Shown piece by piece: positions 17,500 through 26,038 of a stretch of 64,000 nucleotides of DNA. Each line of letters begins with the position of its first letter. The first letter of the stretch is position 1. This DNA comes from an uncultured Porphyromonadaceae bacterium (lineage in GTDB: Bacteria; Bacteroidota; Bacteroidia; Bacteroidales; Muribaculaceae), in contig CAMWMR010000009.1 of NCBI GenBank assembly GCA_947175425.1, forward strand, positions 1 through 64,000, in the 5' to 3' direction. The notes below the pieces were generated by a model. It was not told where the DNA came from. It did not search any database and was given only the letters and a program-made list of their open reading frames with translations. The position numbers and the translations under genes are program-made.

Positions 17500-19194
17500 T
17501 TAATTGTCGCGTGTACCCTTGGCCAGAAGTGCGCGGGCATTTGCAAGGGCTGCCTCATCGGTTTCCGAACCGCTTATCATAAGCGCCAGCTCGGCAACAC
17601 GTTCATGCTCGCTCAAGGTACGTATGCGGGTGTTAGTATCGGTTTCGCTATCTTCCTTATATACTTTGAAGTGGCGACGCCCCATGGCGGCAACTCCCGG
17701 AAGATGTGTTATTGTTATAACTTGTATGTGACGGCTTATTGCAAGCATCATGGCTGCCATGCGCCCGGCAATGTCTCCCGAAACTCCGGTATCCACTTCG
17801 TCAAAAATTATGGATGGCAGTTTCATGCGCTCGGCAACCATACTTTTGATAGTGAGCATCAAGCGGGATATTTCGCCACCGGATGCTGTGGAACCTACCG
17901 GCATAAGAGCCTGGTTCTTGTTAAAACCGAGCAGGAATTGAACCTGGTCCATACCGGCCGGGCCGAGCTTGCCTCTTGTAATGGATATTTCGCACCGTAA
18001 ATTGGGCATCCCCAGGGGGGCGGCTCGCCGACGCAGTTCGGCGGCAAAATCGGTTGCGGCAGCCGTACGTCTGTCGGAGAGTTCCTGAGCCAGCGTCAAA
18101 GCCACTCCTTTTGCCCGTTTGGCAGCAGTGGCAAGCGCCGCCATAATATTCTCGCCGTCGTCCAAAGCCTCCATTTGAGCCTGCAGGCGGTCGCGCAGTG
18201 CTATAAGCTCGTCGGCATTCTCAACATGGTGCTTCATTTCAAGCGAATAGAGTTCACCGAGGCGTTCCTCAACTTCCATAAGCCGTCGGGGATCGGCCAT
18301 AAGATTCTTGTCGGCATCGGCAAGGGTATCCGCTATATCCGCAACCTCAATACGAACCGATTCAAGGCGTTCGCCGAGGGCGTGGAAATCTATGTCGTCG
18401 GCAGCGTCGCCAAGGGTATCGGCCAGTCGCTGAACCGCATCAACGGCTTCCCGAAGAATATCTACAGCATTGGAACTGCCCGTTACAAGCGGAGCAAGAG
18501 CAAGCGACAGGTTTTCCTTTATGTCGCCTACATTGGCAAGAATATCACGTTCCTGTTCAAGACTTTCGTGCTCGCCGGGCTGCAGATTCATTTCGGCAAG
18601 TTCCTGATACTGGTAACTGATATACTCGGCATCATCGCGGTTGCGGCGAATCAAATCGCGGGTATCTGTATATTGTTTAAGGGAAACTCTGAAAGCGGCA
18701 TATGCACGACGATAACGGTCAAGCAATTCGTGCGTACCGGCCATGCTGTCCAATATATCAAGTTGATATTCAGGGTCGGCCAAAAGCAGATTCTGATGTT
18801 GCGAATGTATATCCACAAGCCGCATTGCAACATCGCGCAACTGCTGCAGCGTTACCGGCGAATCATTTACAAAAGCACGGGAACGGCCTCCGGGCGACAG
18901 TTCGCGGCGCAGTATACATTCGCCCTCTATGGGTGCGTCCAAGCCGTGATAGTCAAGAATTTCCTCAATTCCGGCGGCATCGGAAACCGAAAACACGGCC
19001 TCAATAACCGATTTACGTTCGCCACGGCGAATTGCACGCATATCCGCACGTCCGCCAAGCAACAGCGCCAAAGCTCCAAGAATTATGGACTTGCCGGCGC
19101 CGGTTTCTCCGGTGATTATATTAAAACCCGGGGCAAAATCTATATCTATCTCATCTATGAGCGCATAATTGCTTATGTGCAGAGTTTTTATCAT
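17500..19194 (-). CDS. recN: DNA repair protein RecN
   Basis: 564 residues, an SMC-like ATPase that acts in double-strand-break repair. N-terminal Walker A GETGAGKS (30-37) followed by LGALALLLGGRAD, a long coiled-coil centre (about 150-370) and the C-terminal ABC half with TASGGEISRLML, a Walker B IIFDEVDTGVSG and ITHLPGVAA. Length and motif order are normal for RecN. It overlaps the porD-like gene by 4 bases (ATGA) and is followed by rlmB. Confidence 0.95.
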   Translation of the reverse strand: MIKTLHISNYALIDEIDIDFAPGFNIITGETGAGKSIILGALALLLGGRADMRAIRRGERKSVIEAVFSVSDAAGIEEILDYHGLDAPIEGECILRRELSPGGRSRAFVNDSPVTLQQLRDVAMRLVDIHSQHQNLLLADPEYQLDILDSMAGTHELLDRYRRAYAAFRVSLKQYTDTRDLIRRNRDDAEYISYQYQELAEMNLQPGEHESLEQERDILANVGDIKENLSLALAPLVTGSSNAVDILREAVDAVQRLADTLGDAADDIDFHALGERLESVRIEVADIADTLADADKNLMADPRRLMEVEERLGELYSLEMKHHVENADELIALRDRLQAQMEALDDGENIMAALATAAKRAKGVALTLAQELSDRRTAAATDFAAELRRRAAPLGMPNLRCEISITRGKLGPAGMDQVQFLLGFNKNQALMPVGSTASGGEISRLMLTIKSMVAERMKLPSIIFDEVDTGVSGDIAGRMAAMMLAISRHIQVITITHLPGVAAMGRRHFKVYKEDSETDTNTRIRTLSEHERVAELALMISGSETDEAALANARALLAKGTRDN

Positions 19195-20114
19195 CGTTGT
19201 TCGCTACCTTTTTTAATTGCGGTGAGACGTTCCTGCTCGGTGGGGAAAATAGGTTCGAGAAGTTTGTAAACTTTTTCGCGTTCATCGGCAGGAGCTTTGG
19301 AGTATATGTTTACCAGCTCGTCGAGTTTGGCGTCCTTGAACATCGACAGCGCAACCGACATCGGAGCCACATCGTATATCTTTTTGAGTGTACCGAGGCT
19401 CTCGGTAACGGCGGCGCGGCCTTTATCCATGGAAATCTGCATATTGTCAAGGCCCAACCGATAATAGTTGTAAGTCATGTCGCGCAATTGGGTTGTTGCG
19501 GGAGAGGTATAGGAATCAAGTACCGCACTGCGGTTCTTATTGTCCTCGAATGCCTTCCAACCGCTTTCGCCCGAAGACTGAGCCATCTGCACTATCGAGT
19601 TGAGTCGTTCGAAATACGGGTCGCCTCCATGCATACTGAAACTGTCGAAATCTACCGCAAGTATCAGGTAGGCATAGAAATTCAGTATGGCCGTAAGCTG
19701 ACTCTCCATATTGTTTACCGAGAAAACAAGAGGTTCGTTCTCGCGATATGAAAACTCTATCTTGTTATCCTTGAAATTGATAAGAGTGGTTGTATACGAA
19801 CTGTTATATACCGGGCGTAACGACTGCACCTGCAGGTCGCCTTTAACAACATCGTCCTCATATTCCTTTACCGTCAGATACAGTCGGCACTCTATTTTTT
19901 CGTTGGCGGCAAACTGTGCGTTGGTAAAGGTGGTGGTATTCATATAATCGTTGATGGCCTGCTGGAGGGTCTCGAATACCTGACGATTACTTGATAATTG
20001 CTCGGCATTGACCGTGACATTGCAATTAAGCTCCTGCCCTTTTACGCTTAACGAGCAAAAGAACAAGAGCATAAAGGCACAAAATGCCGAGCGAAGAGAG
20101 AGGTGAGTAATCAT
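19191..20114 (-). CDS. DUF4835 / PorD-like type IX secretion protein
   Basis: 307 residues with a cleavable signal peptide (residues 1-26, ending SVKGQ). The mature protein opens ELNCNVTVNAEQ and contains SVNNMESQLTAILNFYAYLILAVDFDSFS, both typical of the Bacteroidetes DUF4835 family, linked to type IX secretion as PorD. It would act in the periplasm or at the outer membrane. The coaBC-porD-recN order is a common Bacteroidetes arrangement; the ATG overlaps the coaBC stop and the gene's stop overlaps recN, so all three are coupled. The family assignment is strong; involvement in secretion is taken from family knowledge. Confidence 0.85.
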   Translation of the reverse strand: MITHLSLRSAFCAFMLLFFCSLSVKGQELNCNVTVNAEQLSSNRQVFETLQQAINDYMNTTTFTNAQFAANEKIECRLYLTVKEYEDDVVKGDLQVQSLRPVYNSSYTTTLINFKDNKIEFSYRENEPLVFSVNNMESQLTAILNFYAYLILAVDFDSFSMHGGDPYFERLNSIVQMAQSSGESGWKAFEDNKNRSAVLDSYTSPATTQLRDMTYNYYRLGLDNMQISMDKGRAAVTESLGTLKKIYDVAPMSVALSMFKDAKLDELVNIYSKAPADEREKVYKLLEPIFPTEQERLTAIKKGSEQR

Positions 20115-21316
20115 AATGTCTCTATATAATCAAGAATATCGGCAGCCACGGCATCTTTGCTCTTTAAAGGATATGTTGTGATATCCTGCGACGGGTCGGC
20201 CGATATTATGCTTATTTTATTTGTATCTGTACCAAAACCTGCGCCCGCATCGGCAAGACTGTTGACAACAATTGCATCGAGGTTCTTGCGGGAAAGTTTC
20301 TCCCGACCATTGTCAATGGCGCTGTCGGTTTCAAGCGCAAAACCTATCAACTTTTGTTCTGACGTTTTTTCCCGTCCCAGCGCGGCGGCGATATCGGGAT
20401 TCTTTACCAACCTTATACTTTCAACATCCTCGTGCTCGCGCTTTATCTTTTTATCGCGAGGTTCGGCAGGTGTGTAATCGGCAACTGCAGCAGCCATAAT
20501 GGCAATATCGCACTGAGGAAAGTGTTTGAGGCAAGCCTCATACATCTCGCGACCGCTTTCTACATCCACCTTTGTTATTCCGGGATGAGACACCGACAAT
20601 GATGTAGGCCCGCTCACGAGTATAACCTCGGCTCCGCGACGGGCAGCTTCCTCTGCAATGGCATAGCCCATTTTTCCGCTTGAGAAATTACCTATATAAC
20701 GTACGGGGTCTATACGTTCGATTGTAGGACCGGCTGTTAAAAGAATGCGCTTTCCCTGCATTGTTTTTCCTTTGCCGAAGAAAGCATCAAGAACCTCCAC
20801 TATTTTTTCGGGCTCTTCCATTCGGCCGCGCCCTACAAGATGACTTGCAAGTTCCCCCGATGCAGGTTCTATTACATGCACACCGTCGGCGGCAAGCATT
20901 GCGAGATTCCTTGTTGTTGTAGGGTGTGCCATCATGTCCAAATCCATGGCCGGAGCCACAAATACCGGAGCTTTGGCCGAGAGATAAGTGGTTACAAGCA
21001 TGTTGTCGGCAACGCCGGTAGCCATTTTTGCAAGTGTGCACGCCGTTGCCGGAGCAATTACCATTGCATCGGCCCACAAGCCTATATCCACATGGGAATG
21101 CCATTCGCCGGTATTGGCGGTAAAAAATTCGCTTATTACCGGTTTGCCTGTCAAAGCCGACAAGGTTACAGGGCGGATAAACTCCAATGCCGCCGCTGTG
21201 GCAACGACCTGAACTTCCGCTCCGGCTTTTACAAGCAGTCGTATTAGTGTGGCACTTTTATATGCCGCTATACCTCCGGTTATACCGAGAATTATATGTT
21301 TTCCTTTAAGATTCAT
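20111..21316 (-). CDS. coaBC: Bifunctional phosphopantothenoylcysteine decarboxylase / phosphopantothenate-cysteine ligase
   Basis: 401 residues, two enzymes of coenzyme A synthesis. The CoaC flavodoxin-like part begins KHIILGITGGIAAYKSATLIRLL and has the substrate clamp APAMDLDMM; the CoaB part from about 190 has LLTAGPTIERIDPVRYIGNFSSGKMG, a complete ligase motif, and a KIKREHEDV segment. It makes 4'-phosphopantetheine from 4'-phosphopantothenate, cysteine and CTP. It overlaps both neighbours by 4 bases or fewer. Confidence 0.95.
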   Translation of the reverse strand: MNLKGKHIILGITGGIAAYKSATLIRLLVKAGAEVQVVATAAALEFIRPVTLSALTGKPVISEFFTANTGEWHSHVDIGLWADAMVIAPATACTLAKMATGVADNMLVTTYLSAKAPVFVAPAMDLDMMAHPTTTRNLAMLAADGVHVIEPASGELASHLVGRGRMEEPEKIVEVLDAFFGKGKTMQGKRILLTAGPTIERIDPVRYIGNFSSGKMGYAIAEEAARRGAEVILVSGPTSLSVSHPGITKVDVESGREMYEACLKHFPQCDIAIMAAAVADYTPAEPRDKKIKREHEDVESIRLVKNPDIAAALGREKTSEQKLIGFALETDSAIDNGREKLSRKNLDAIVVNSLADAGAGFGTDTNKISIISADPSQDITTYPLKSKDAVAADILDYIETL

Positions 21317-22077
21317 TTTTTTGTACGCATACGGATACGGGTAAACGCACGTTTGGTGTCTCGCGCGAAATCGCCCTTCATAATCCAGTCGTAATAACTC
21401 GGGTCTACTGCAAGAACCTCCTGTGCGACACGTCCTTTGTATTTGCCGAAATTTATTATTTCGCGATCCTTGTCATCGTAAATCAGACGCCCCATTATAT
21501 CCACATTGCGGTTTGCACTCGCAAAATCCGAAAGTGCACCTACTTCCACAGGCAAATCCTCGTACTTCTCGAGCTGGGCAAGAAGAACCTCCATAGTGGC
21601 ACGTGTGTCGGCAAGTGCGCTGTGAGCCTCTGTAAGGTCGGCATCACAATAGTAACGATAAGCCGCTACAAGCGTGCGAGGCTCTTTTTTATGAAAGATA
21701 GTCTGAACATCAATCATACGGGCCTTGGAGAAATCGAAATCTATTGCGGCACGCTCGAATTCGCGGTCGAGCATAGGCACATCAAAACGGTTGCTGTTAA
21801 ATCCCGCGATATCACAGCCGGCAAGCTGCGATGCAAGCGAAGCGGCAATCTGGCGGAAAGTCGGCTCATTGGCGACATCCTCATCGGTAATGTGATGTAC
21901 CGCTGTAGCCTCGGCGGGAATAGGCATTTCGGGGTTTATGCGGCGAGTCTTCTCACTCACAGTCCCGTCGGGCATGAGTTTCACAAACGATATCTCGACA
22001 ATGCGGTCGGTACTGATATTGGTACCGGTTGTCTCAAGGTCGAAAAAAATAAGCGGACGTGTTAGTTTAAGCTTCAT
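21313..22077 (-). CDS. DnaQ-like 3'-5' exonuclease with C-terminal DUF3820-like domain
   Basis: 254 residues from the ATG at 22077; the in-frame TTG one codon earlier is less likely. Residues 6-175 form a DEDD exonuclease: IFFDLETTG (Exo I), FNSNRFDVPML (Exo II) and HSALADTRATMEVL (Exo III), as in DNA polymerase III epsilon. Residues 195-245 contain IINFGKYKGRVAQEV and DPSYYDWIMKGDF, a small domain like DUF3820 seen behind exonucleases in this phylum. It lies between dnaN and coaBC. It may be the proofreading subunit or a free exonuclease; the sequence alone does not decide. Confidence 0.88.
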   Translation of the reverse strand: MKLKLTRPLIFFDLETTGTNISTDRIVEISFVKLMPDGTVSEKTRRINPEMPIPAEATAVHHITDEDVANEPTFRQIAASLASQLAGCDIAGFNSNRFDVPMLDREFERAAIDFDFSKARMIDVQTIFHKKEPRTLVAAYRYYCDADLTEAHSALADTRATMEVLLAQLEKYEDLPVEVGALSDFASANRNVDIMGRLIYDDKDREIINFGKYKGRVAQEVLAVDPSYYDWIMKGDFARDTKRAFTRIRMRTKK

Positions 22078-22103
22078 CAATTAAAACAAGAGCGTAAAAC
22101 AAT

Positions 22104-23231
22104 TTAGAATTCGCCCACAGCCATAGGCATAAGCAACATAACAAGCTCGGTGTTATCGGGTTCTTCGCCGGGACGGAAAACGCCGGGACGGCCTGCATCG
22201 CCAAGATTAACCACAACTTCGCTGCCTTTGAGAGTGTTGAGAATTTCCACGAGGTAGCCGGCACTGAAACCTATGGTAAGCTCGCTGCCGGTAAACGAGC
22301 AGGGAACTTGTTCGCGGGCACTGGTGCAGAGGCTCGGATCGTTGGATTTGATGAGGATATTATCGGGAGTAATGCGGAATTTTTCCAGGCCGCCGGCAAC
22401 TTCCACAAATATACCCACACGGCGTACGGCATTGAGCAGCGCGGTGCGGTCGACGGTAAGAACCTGTGTGTTGTTCTTGGGGATAACACGGTTGTAGTCG
22501 GGATAACTGCCGTTGAGGAAAGTACACTGGAAAGTATATCGGTCGCTCTTGATTACTGCCGAGCGGGAATTCATTGTAATGTCCAGCGTCTCATCCTTGG
22601 CAAATACATTCTTTATCACGTTCGCGGGCTTTCCGGGAAGAACGCAGCTTGCAGTCACTCCGGGAGCTGTGCGACGGTCGATGTAGCGAACGAGCTTGCG
22701 GGTATCGGTGGCAACGAAAGTGATGCTTTCGGGAGCGATATCAAGCAGAACGCCCTGCATGATGATGCGATATTCATCGGTACTAACGGCAAACATGGTA
22801 TTATCCAGGCCGGTAATCATTTGCTCGGTGGCGATGCTGAAGCTTACCGATTCACCGGCTGCTTCGGCCTGGAATTCGGGATACTGCTCGCCGGGGAGAC
22901 CGACAAATGAATAATGGCCGCCCTGATAGGTAAGCTGCATTTCCAGAGTATCGTCGTTGATATTCACCGACACACCCTGGTCGGGAAGTTCCTTAAGAAG
23001 TTCCACAAGGCGGCGGGCTCCAAGGCAAATTGCGCCGTCTCCTTTAGCTCCTTCAACTTCAAGACGCGCTGTCAGCGCATTTTCCTGGTCCGAACCGGTT
23101 ATGGTGAGTTCGTTACCGTTGAGTTTTATCAGAAAGTTGTCGAGGATAGCGAGCGCGTTTTTGGAATTGATTACCTTGCTCACTGCCGAAGCCGCGTTGT
23201 ACAGCGCTTTGCTGGAAACATTGAATTTCAT
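22104..23231 (-). CDS. dnaN: DNA polymerase III sliding clamp, beta subunit
   Basis: 375 residues from the ATG at 23231 (MKFNVSSKALYNAASAVSK), the normal start of the clamp; a longer frame to 23282 would cover the promoter. Three repeated clamp domains are recognisable: NFLIKLNGNELTITGSDQE, then FSIATEQMITGLDNTMFAVSTDEYRIIMQGVL, then VNLGDAGRPGVFRP and the C-terminal LLMPM. It tethers polymerase III to DNA. It leads the housekeeping block that ends with rlmB. Confidence 0.96.
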   Translation of the reverse strand: MKFNVSSKALYNAASAVSKVINSKNALAILDNFLIKLNGNELTITGSDQENALTARLEVEGAKGDGAICLGARRLVELLKELPDQGVSVNINDDTLEMQLTYQGGHYSFVGLPGEQYPEFQAEAAGESVSFSIATEQMITGLDNTMFAVSTDEYRIIMQGVLLDIAPESITFVATDTRKLVRYIDRRTAPGVTASCVLPGKPANVIKNVFAKDETLDITMNSRSAVIKSDRYTFQCTFLNGSYPDYNRVIPKNNTQVLTVDRTALLNAVRRVGIFVEVAGGLEKFRITPDNILIKSNDPSLCTSAREQVPCSFTGSELTIGFSAGYLVEILNTLKGSEVVVNLGDAGRPGVFRPGEEPDNTELVMLLMPMAVGEF

Positions 23232-23279
23232 TGATATATTGGAGTTTGAATTATTATTCGTTTTAATTGTATTGTTCCA

Positions 23280-23311
23280 CAAAAATACATAAAACGCTCC
23301 AAATACGCAAA
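23280..23311 (-). promoter_or_regulatory. Promoter of dnaN
   Basis: On the minus strand TTTG (23311-23308), 20 bases, TATTTTTG (23287-23280), a full match to the Bacteroides pattern. Transcription should start near 23274, giving a leader of about 43 bases. It lies after the stop of the LIM/DA1 gene, so dnaN does not depend on the upstream operon. Confidence 0.75.
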
Positions 23312-23350
23312 TATATTTTCAGCCTGCGCAAGCCCGCTCACGTGTCCTTG

Positions 23351-24130
23351 TCAGGACCACGTTTCTTTCATGGCTTTCACCACGGCATCCCAGCCATACA
23401 TGTCGTAGAGCAGTTTCAGACGCCTGAAAGCAACCCCGTAATCGGCATCGCGGTTTTCCATCATTCGCGACATGTTGACAAGCGCCTCATCCTCGTTCAG
23501 CGTCGAAACATAGAGAAATGCCCCAAGATTACAGAAACCCTCGGCATAAGGAGTGGGAGCTTCCAGTCCGCGATAGAATTGCCAAAGATGCAACAGTTCA
23601 TGTGCAAGAGTGCTCGACATGCTTATAACCGATTGCTGGCTCATAATATCAACCCTGTAGCCGTAATCGGGATTTCCGTCCTCTTTCCATGCCGCTCCCA
23701 AGGGCGGTACGTCAAAATATCTCACATACTTGTCAAGCATTGTCTGCCCGGGAAGCAATACCAGCCTGTAGCCCGGTATAAACATATGTAGCTTGGCATA
23801 AAACGCATTGATACTCAGCCTAACTTTCTCAAGTTCGGCATAAGAGCGGGGTTTACCGCATTCCTTGCAGGCGTAACCGTATCCCGGAACTACCACGCGC
23901 GAACCCGTTATAAACCGGTTGCACACAAAACAACGCTCCGGTGCATGGGAAGCACATGACACGGAGTTATAATCATCAACCGATATGTTCCTGCCGTCAT
24001 GCACAGGTTCTCCGCATACAATGCAGCGTGTATTGCGCATTAAAACTCCGCGCCAGAAAAAACGGCGGCCATGCTCGGGCATTTCAACGCCCGAACGGGT
24101 TATTGAAGATATAAGCCTGTCAGTCTTCAT
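23351..24130 (-). CDS. LIM-type zinc-binding protein with DA1-like metallopeptidase domain
   Basis: 259 residues. The N-terminal 95 residues hold paired zinc ligands C36/C39, C59/H62, C67/C70 and C88/C91, the spacing of a binuclear treble-clef (LIM-like) domain. Residues 105-255 contain a zincin site HELLH (177-181) within STLAHELLHLWQF and a third ligand candidate Glu197 in YAEGFCNLGAFLY; this order matches the DA1 peptidase family, whose plant members cleave ubiquitin-pathway proteins. The ATG overlaps the PP2C gene's end by 11 bases, so it is the fourth gene of the kinase-vWA-phosphatase operon and may be its effector. The peptidase call rests on motifs; the target is unknown. Confidence 0.82.
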   Translation of the reverse strand: MKTDRLISSITRSGVEMPEHGRRFFWRGVLMRNTRCIVCGEPVHDGRNISVDDYNSVSCASHAPERCFVCNRFITGSRVVVPGYGYACKECGKPRSYAELEKVRLSINAFYAKLHMFIPGYRLVLLPGQTMLDKYVRYFDVPPLGAAWKEDGNPDYGYRVDIMSQQSVISMSSTLAHELLHLWQFYRGLEAPTPYAEGFCNLGAFLYVSTLNEDEALVNMSRMMENRDADYGVAFRRLKLLYDMYGWDAVVKAMKETWS

Positions 24131-25217
24131 AATAGAAATTTTGAATTGCGGTTTCCAGATATTCTATATCCTCGCGCAGCTCACGCTCCTGACGCCTTAG
24201 AGTTGCCAGTACCGAATGCTTGCGTATCAGCTCGGCGGCATCATTTTCATCTTCATCATTAAAATCGGCTATATCTGCCTCTATGCGGTTTATATCACCT
24301 GTACAATAGTCCAAATCGGCTTTAAGGCGTTGAAGTTCCATTTTGCGGCATGTCACATGAATAGCCTCCAATGCCGGAGCAAGACGCGCTGCGTTTTCCT
24401 CGGTTGTCCAGAATGCCAGCGAAACATCATCGCGCGAATAGCGCTCGGAAATAAGGGGCAGACTCTCAGCAATATCAGCTTTCACGGCCGCCATTCCCTT
24501 GCTGTCGATTTCCGCTATCAGCGGAACAAAGAACTCTGTTCCCAATTTTTCTCGCGACAGGAAGCTGTTCTCTACGCCATCCGAGCACAACATCACTGCT
24601 GCAGGCACTTTGGAACCATAGACAAACCTGAAATCGTCGACACCTTGCGAACACATGCTCGTTGTAACATTGCAACAGCAGCGTTCATCATCCGGCACCG
24701 GGAAACAAGGCTTGCCGTTACGGTCGAGACATGCACACGCGCCATCGCCAAGCTGAAACACAAGCCAAAAGCGCTCACTTACAAAAGCTCCGAGCAAGGT
24801 GCAGCCATAAGCCCTTGCTCCCGGCATAAGGCTCTTAAGCGGCGATTCTTTCAAATGTTCCAGAACTCGCCGGCTCCATTTTGCCATTATCAAGGCAATA
24901 ATTTCCCGTACGAGCTTTTCAGTATCATTGCAATAATCCTCTCCCACTCCATGAATGGAAAAAGCATCACATTCCTGTTCGTTCAATTGCGAGCGATATG
25001 CCGAAAGCACCTCAAGACAAGTTTCAACAGCCATGCGGGAACCTGATGCACTCCTGCAGTGCTGCTTGCTGCCATGCCCGTCGCTTACGGAAAGTACAAC
25101 CGCTTCAGTGCCGTCGTCCAAGGGAATTACAAGCGAACCTGCATAATCCTGCACTTCCCTGCCGTCGGCTTTATGTGATGCTCCGCAATAATATGATGAA
25201 TGAGAGAGATGTTTCAT
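24120..25217 (-). CDS. PP2C-family serine/threonine phosphatase with C-terminal coiled coil
   Basis: 365 residues from the ATG at 25217 (MKHLSHSSYYCGASH), 13 bases after the vWA stop. PP2C metal motifs are present: QDYAGS, SVSDGHGS (43-50), a FQLGDGAC strand, MLCSDGVENS and RDDVSLAFW. After about residue 285 the protein becomes a charged heptad-like coiled coil that ends in NFYYED. It would dephosphorylate targets of the kinase encoded two genes earlier. In TerY-P triads a PP2C stands beside TerY vWA and a kinase, as here. The coiled coil is a plausible docking site for a partner. Confidence 0.88.
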   Translation of the reverse strand: MKHLSHSSYYCGASHKADGREVQDYAGSLVIPLDDGTEAVVLSVSDGHGSKQHCRSASGSRMAVETCLEVLSAYRSQLNEQECDAFSIHGVGEDYCNDTEKLVREIIALIMAKWSRRVLEHLKESPLKSLMPGARAYGCTLLGAFVSERFWLVFQLGDGACACLDRNGKPCFPVPDDERCCCNVTTSMCSQGVDDFRFVYGSKVPAAVMLCSDGVENSFLSREKLGTEFFVPLIAEIDSKGMAAVKADIAESLPLISERYSRDDVSLAFWTTEENAARLAPALEAIHVTCRKMELQRLKADLDYCTGDINRIEADIADFNDEDENDAAELIRKHSVLATLRRQERELREDIEYLETAIQNFYYED

Positions 25218-25230
25218 AGCTCTATAAAAT

Positions 25231-26004
25231 TTACCACCACGGACGGTCATCGCCCGAAATAGGTGGAATATCCACACCGTCAACCGGATTGAATTCGCGA
25301 CGGACCGCATTGTTTATTTCTTCGCCCACACTTCCGACACCACGAGCTGCGCCTGTACTCTGACTGCCCAATCGGCTCACAGTAGACGACACAAAACGGA
25401 CTACCTCGTGTAAACGTGTAAGGTCGGAAATGTTTATAATTGTCATAGGTCCGCCGGCATCGAGAGGCTCGGCAAACTTGGTGAGGGCACGTTTCATCAT
25501 CTTTGTGCCCGCGTTGGCGCCTATGGCAATGGCAATCTTATAGGCTTCGCGGAACCAGCGGTTCTGCTGTAGTTTTTCCAAAGCGCTTTCCCAGCCGTCA
25601 TCAGGATCGCCGTCGGTCATCAATATTACGGCAGGACGCAAATGGCCGTCCTCGCTGTTGAGGCCGGAGCTACGGTGCATCTGCGACTCAAGCATGCGGA
25701 ATGCCGCCTCAAGATTGGTTAGACCTCCCGCACGGACATTTGCCCAGCGAAAATCCGGAGCTGCCACAGGACGATCGTAAAGCATTCGCGCATCGTTCCC
25801 GAAAGTTATGCACGATAAATAAATTTCACCTTGGTCGCGGTTGCTGCTGCTTATGTCGGTAAGAATATCCACAATCTCCGGCATTGCTGCATTAACACTG
25901 TCGATGCATCCGTTATAATTCATTGAACCGGACGTATCGATAAGATAAAACATATTCATGCGACGACATGAGCAACGCCGCGGACGGTTATCAATCAATG
26001 CCAT
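25231..26004 (-). CDS. TerY-type von Willebrand factor A domain protein
   Basis: 257 residues, cytoplasmic. The metal-ion-dependent adhesion site is complete: DTSGSM at 23-28, Thr96 (GGLTNLEAAF) and DGDPDD at 131-136. The short pre-domain tail RPRRCSCRRMN and the segment KIAIAIGANAGTKMMKRALTKFAE are typical of TerY-like proteins (tellurite-resistance TerY family). Residues 205-257 are a Gly/Pro-rich tail. It lies between the kinase and phosphatase genes, 34 bases after the former, and probably binds a partner in a Mg-dependent way that is controlled by phosphorylation. Confidence 0.88.
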   Translation of the reverse strand: MALIDNRPRRCSCRRMNMFYLIDTSGSMNYNGCIDSVNAAMPEIVDILTDISSSNRDQGEIYLSCITFGNDARMLYDRPVAAPDFRWANVRAGGLTNLEAAFRMLESQMHRSSGLNSEDGHLRPAVILMTDGDPDDGWESALEKLQQNRWFREAYKIAIAIGANAGTKMMKRALTKFAEPLDAGGPMTIINISDLTRLHEVVRFVSSTVSRLGSQSTGAARGVGSVGEEINNAVRREFNPVDGVDIPPISGDDRPWW

Positions 26005-26038
26005 GAGTGTGTTGCATTATATCTTTTATTGTTATACG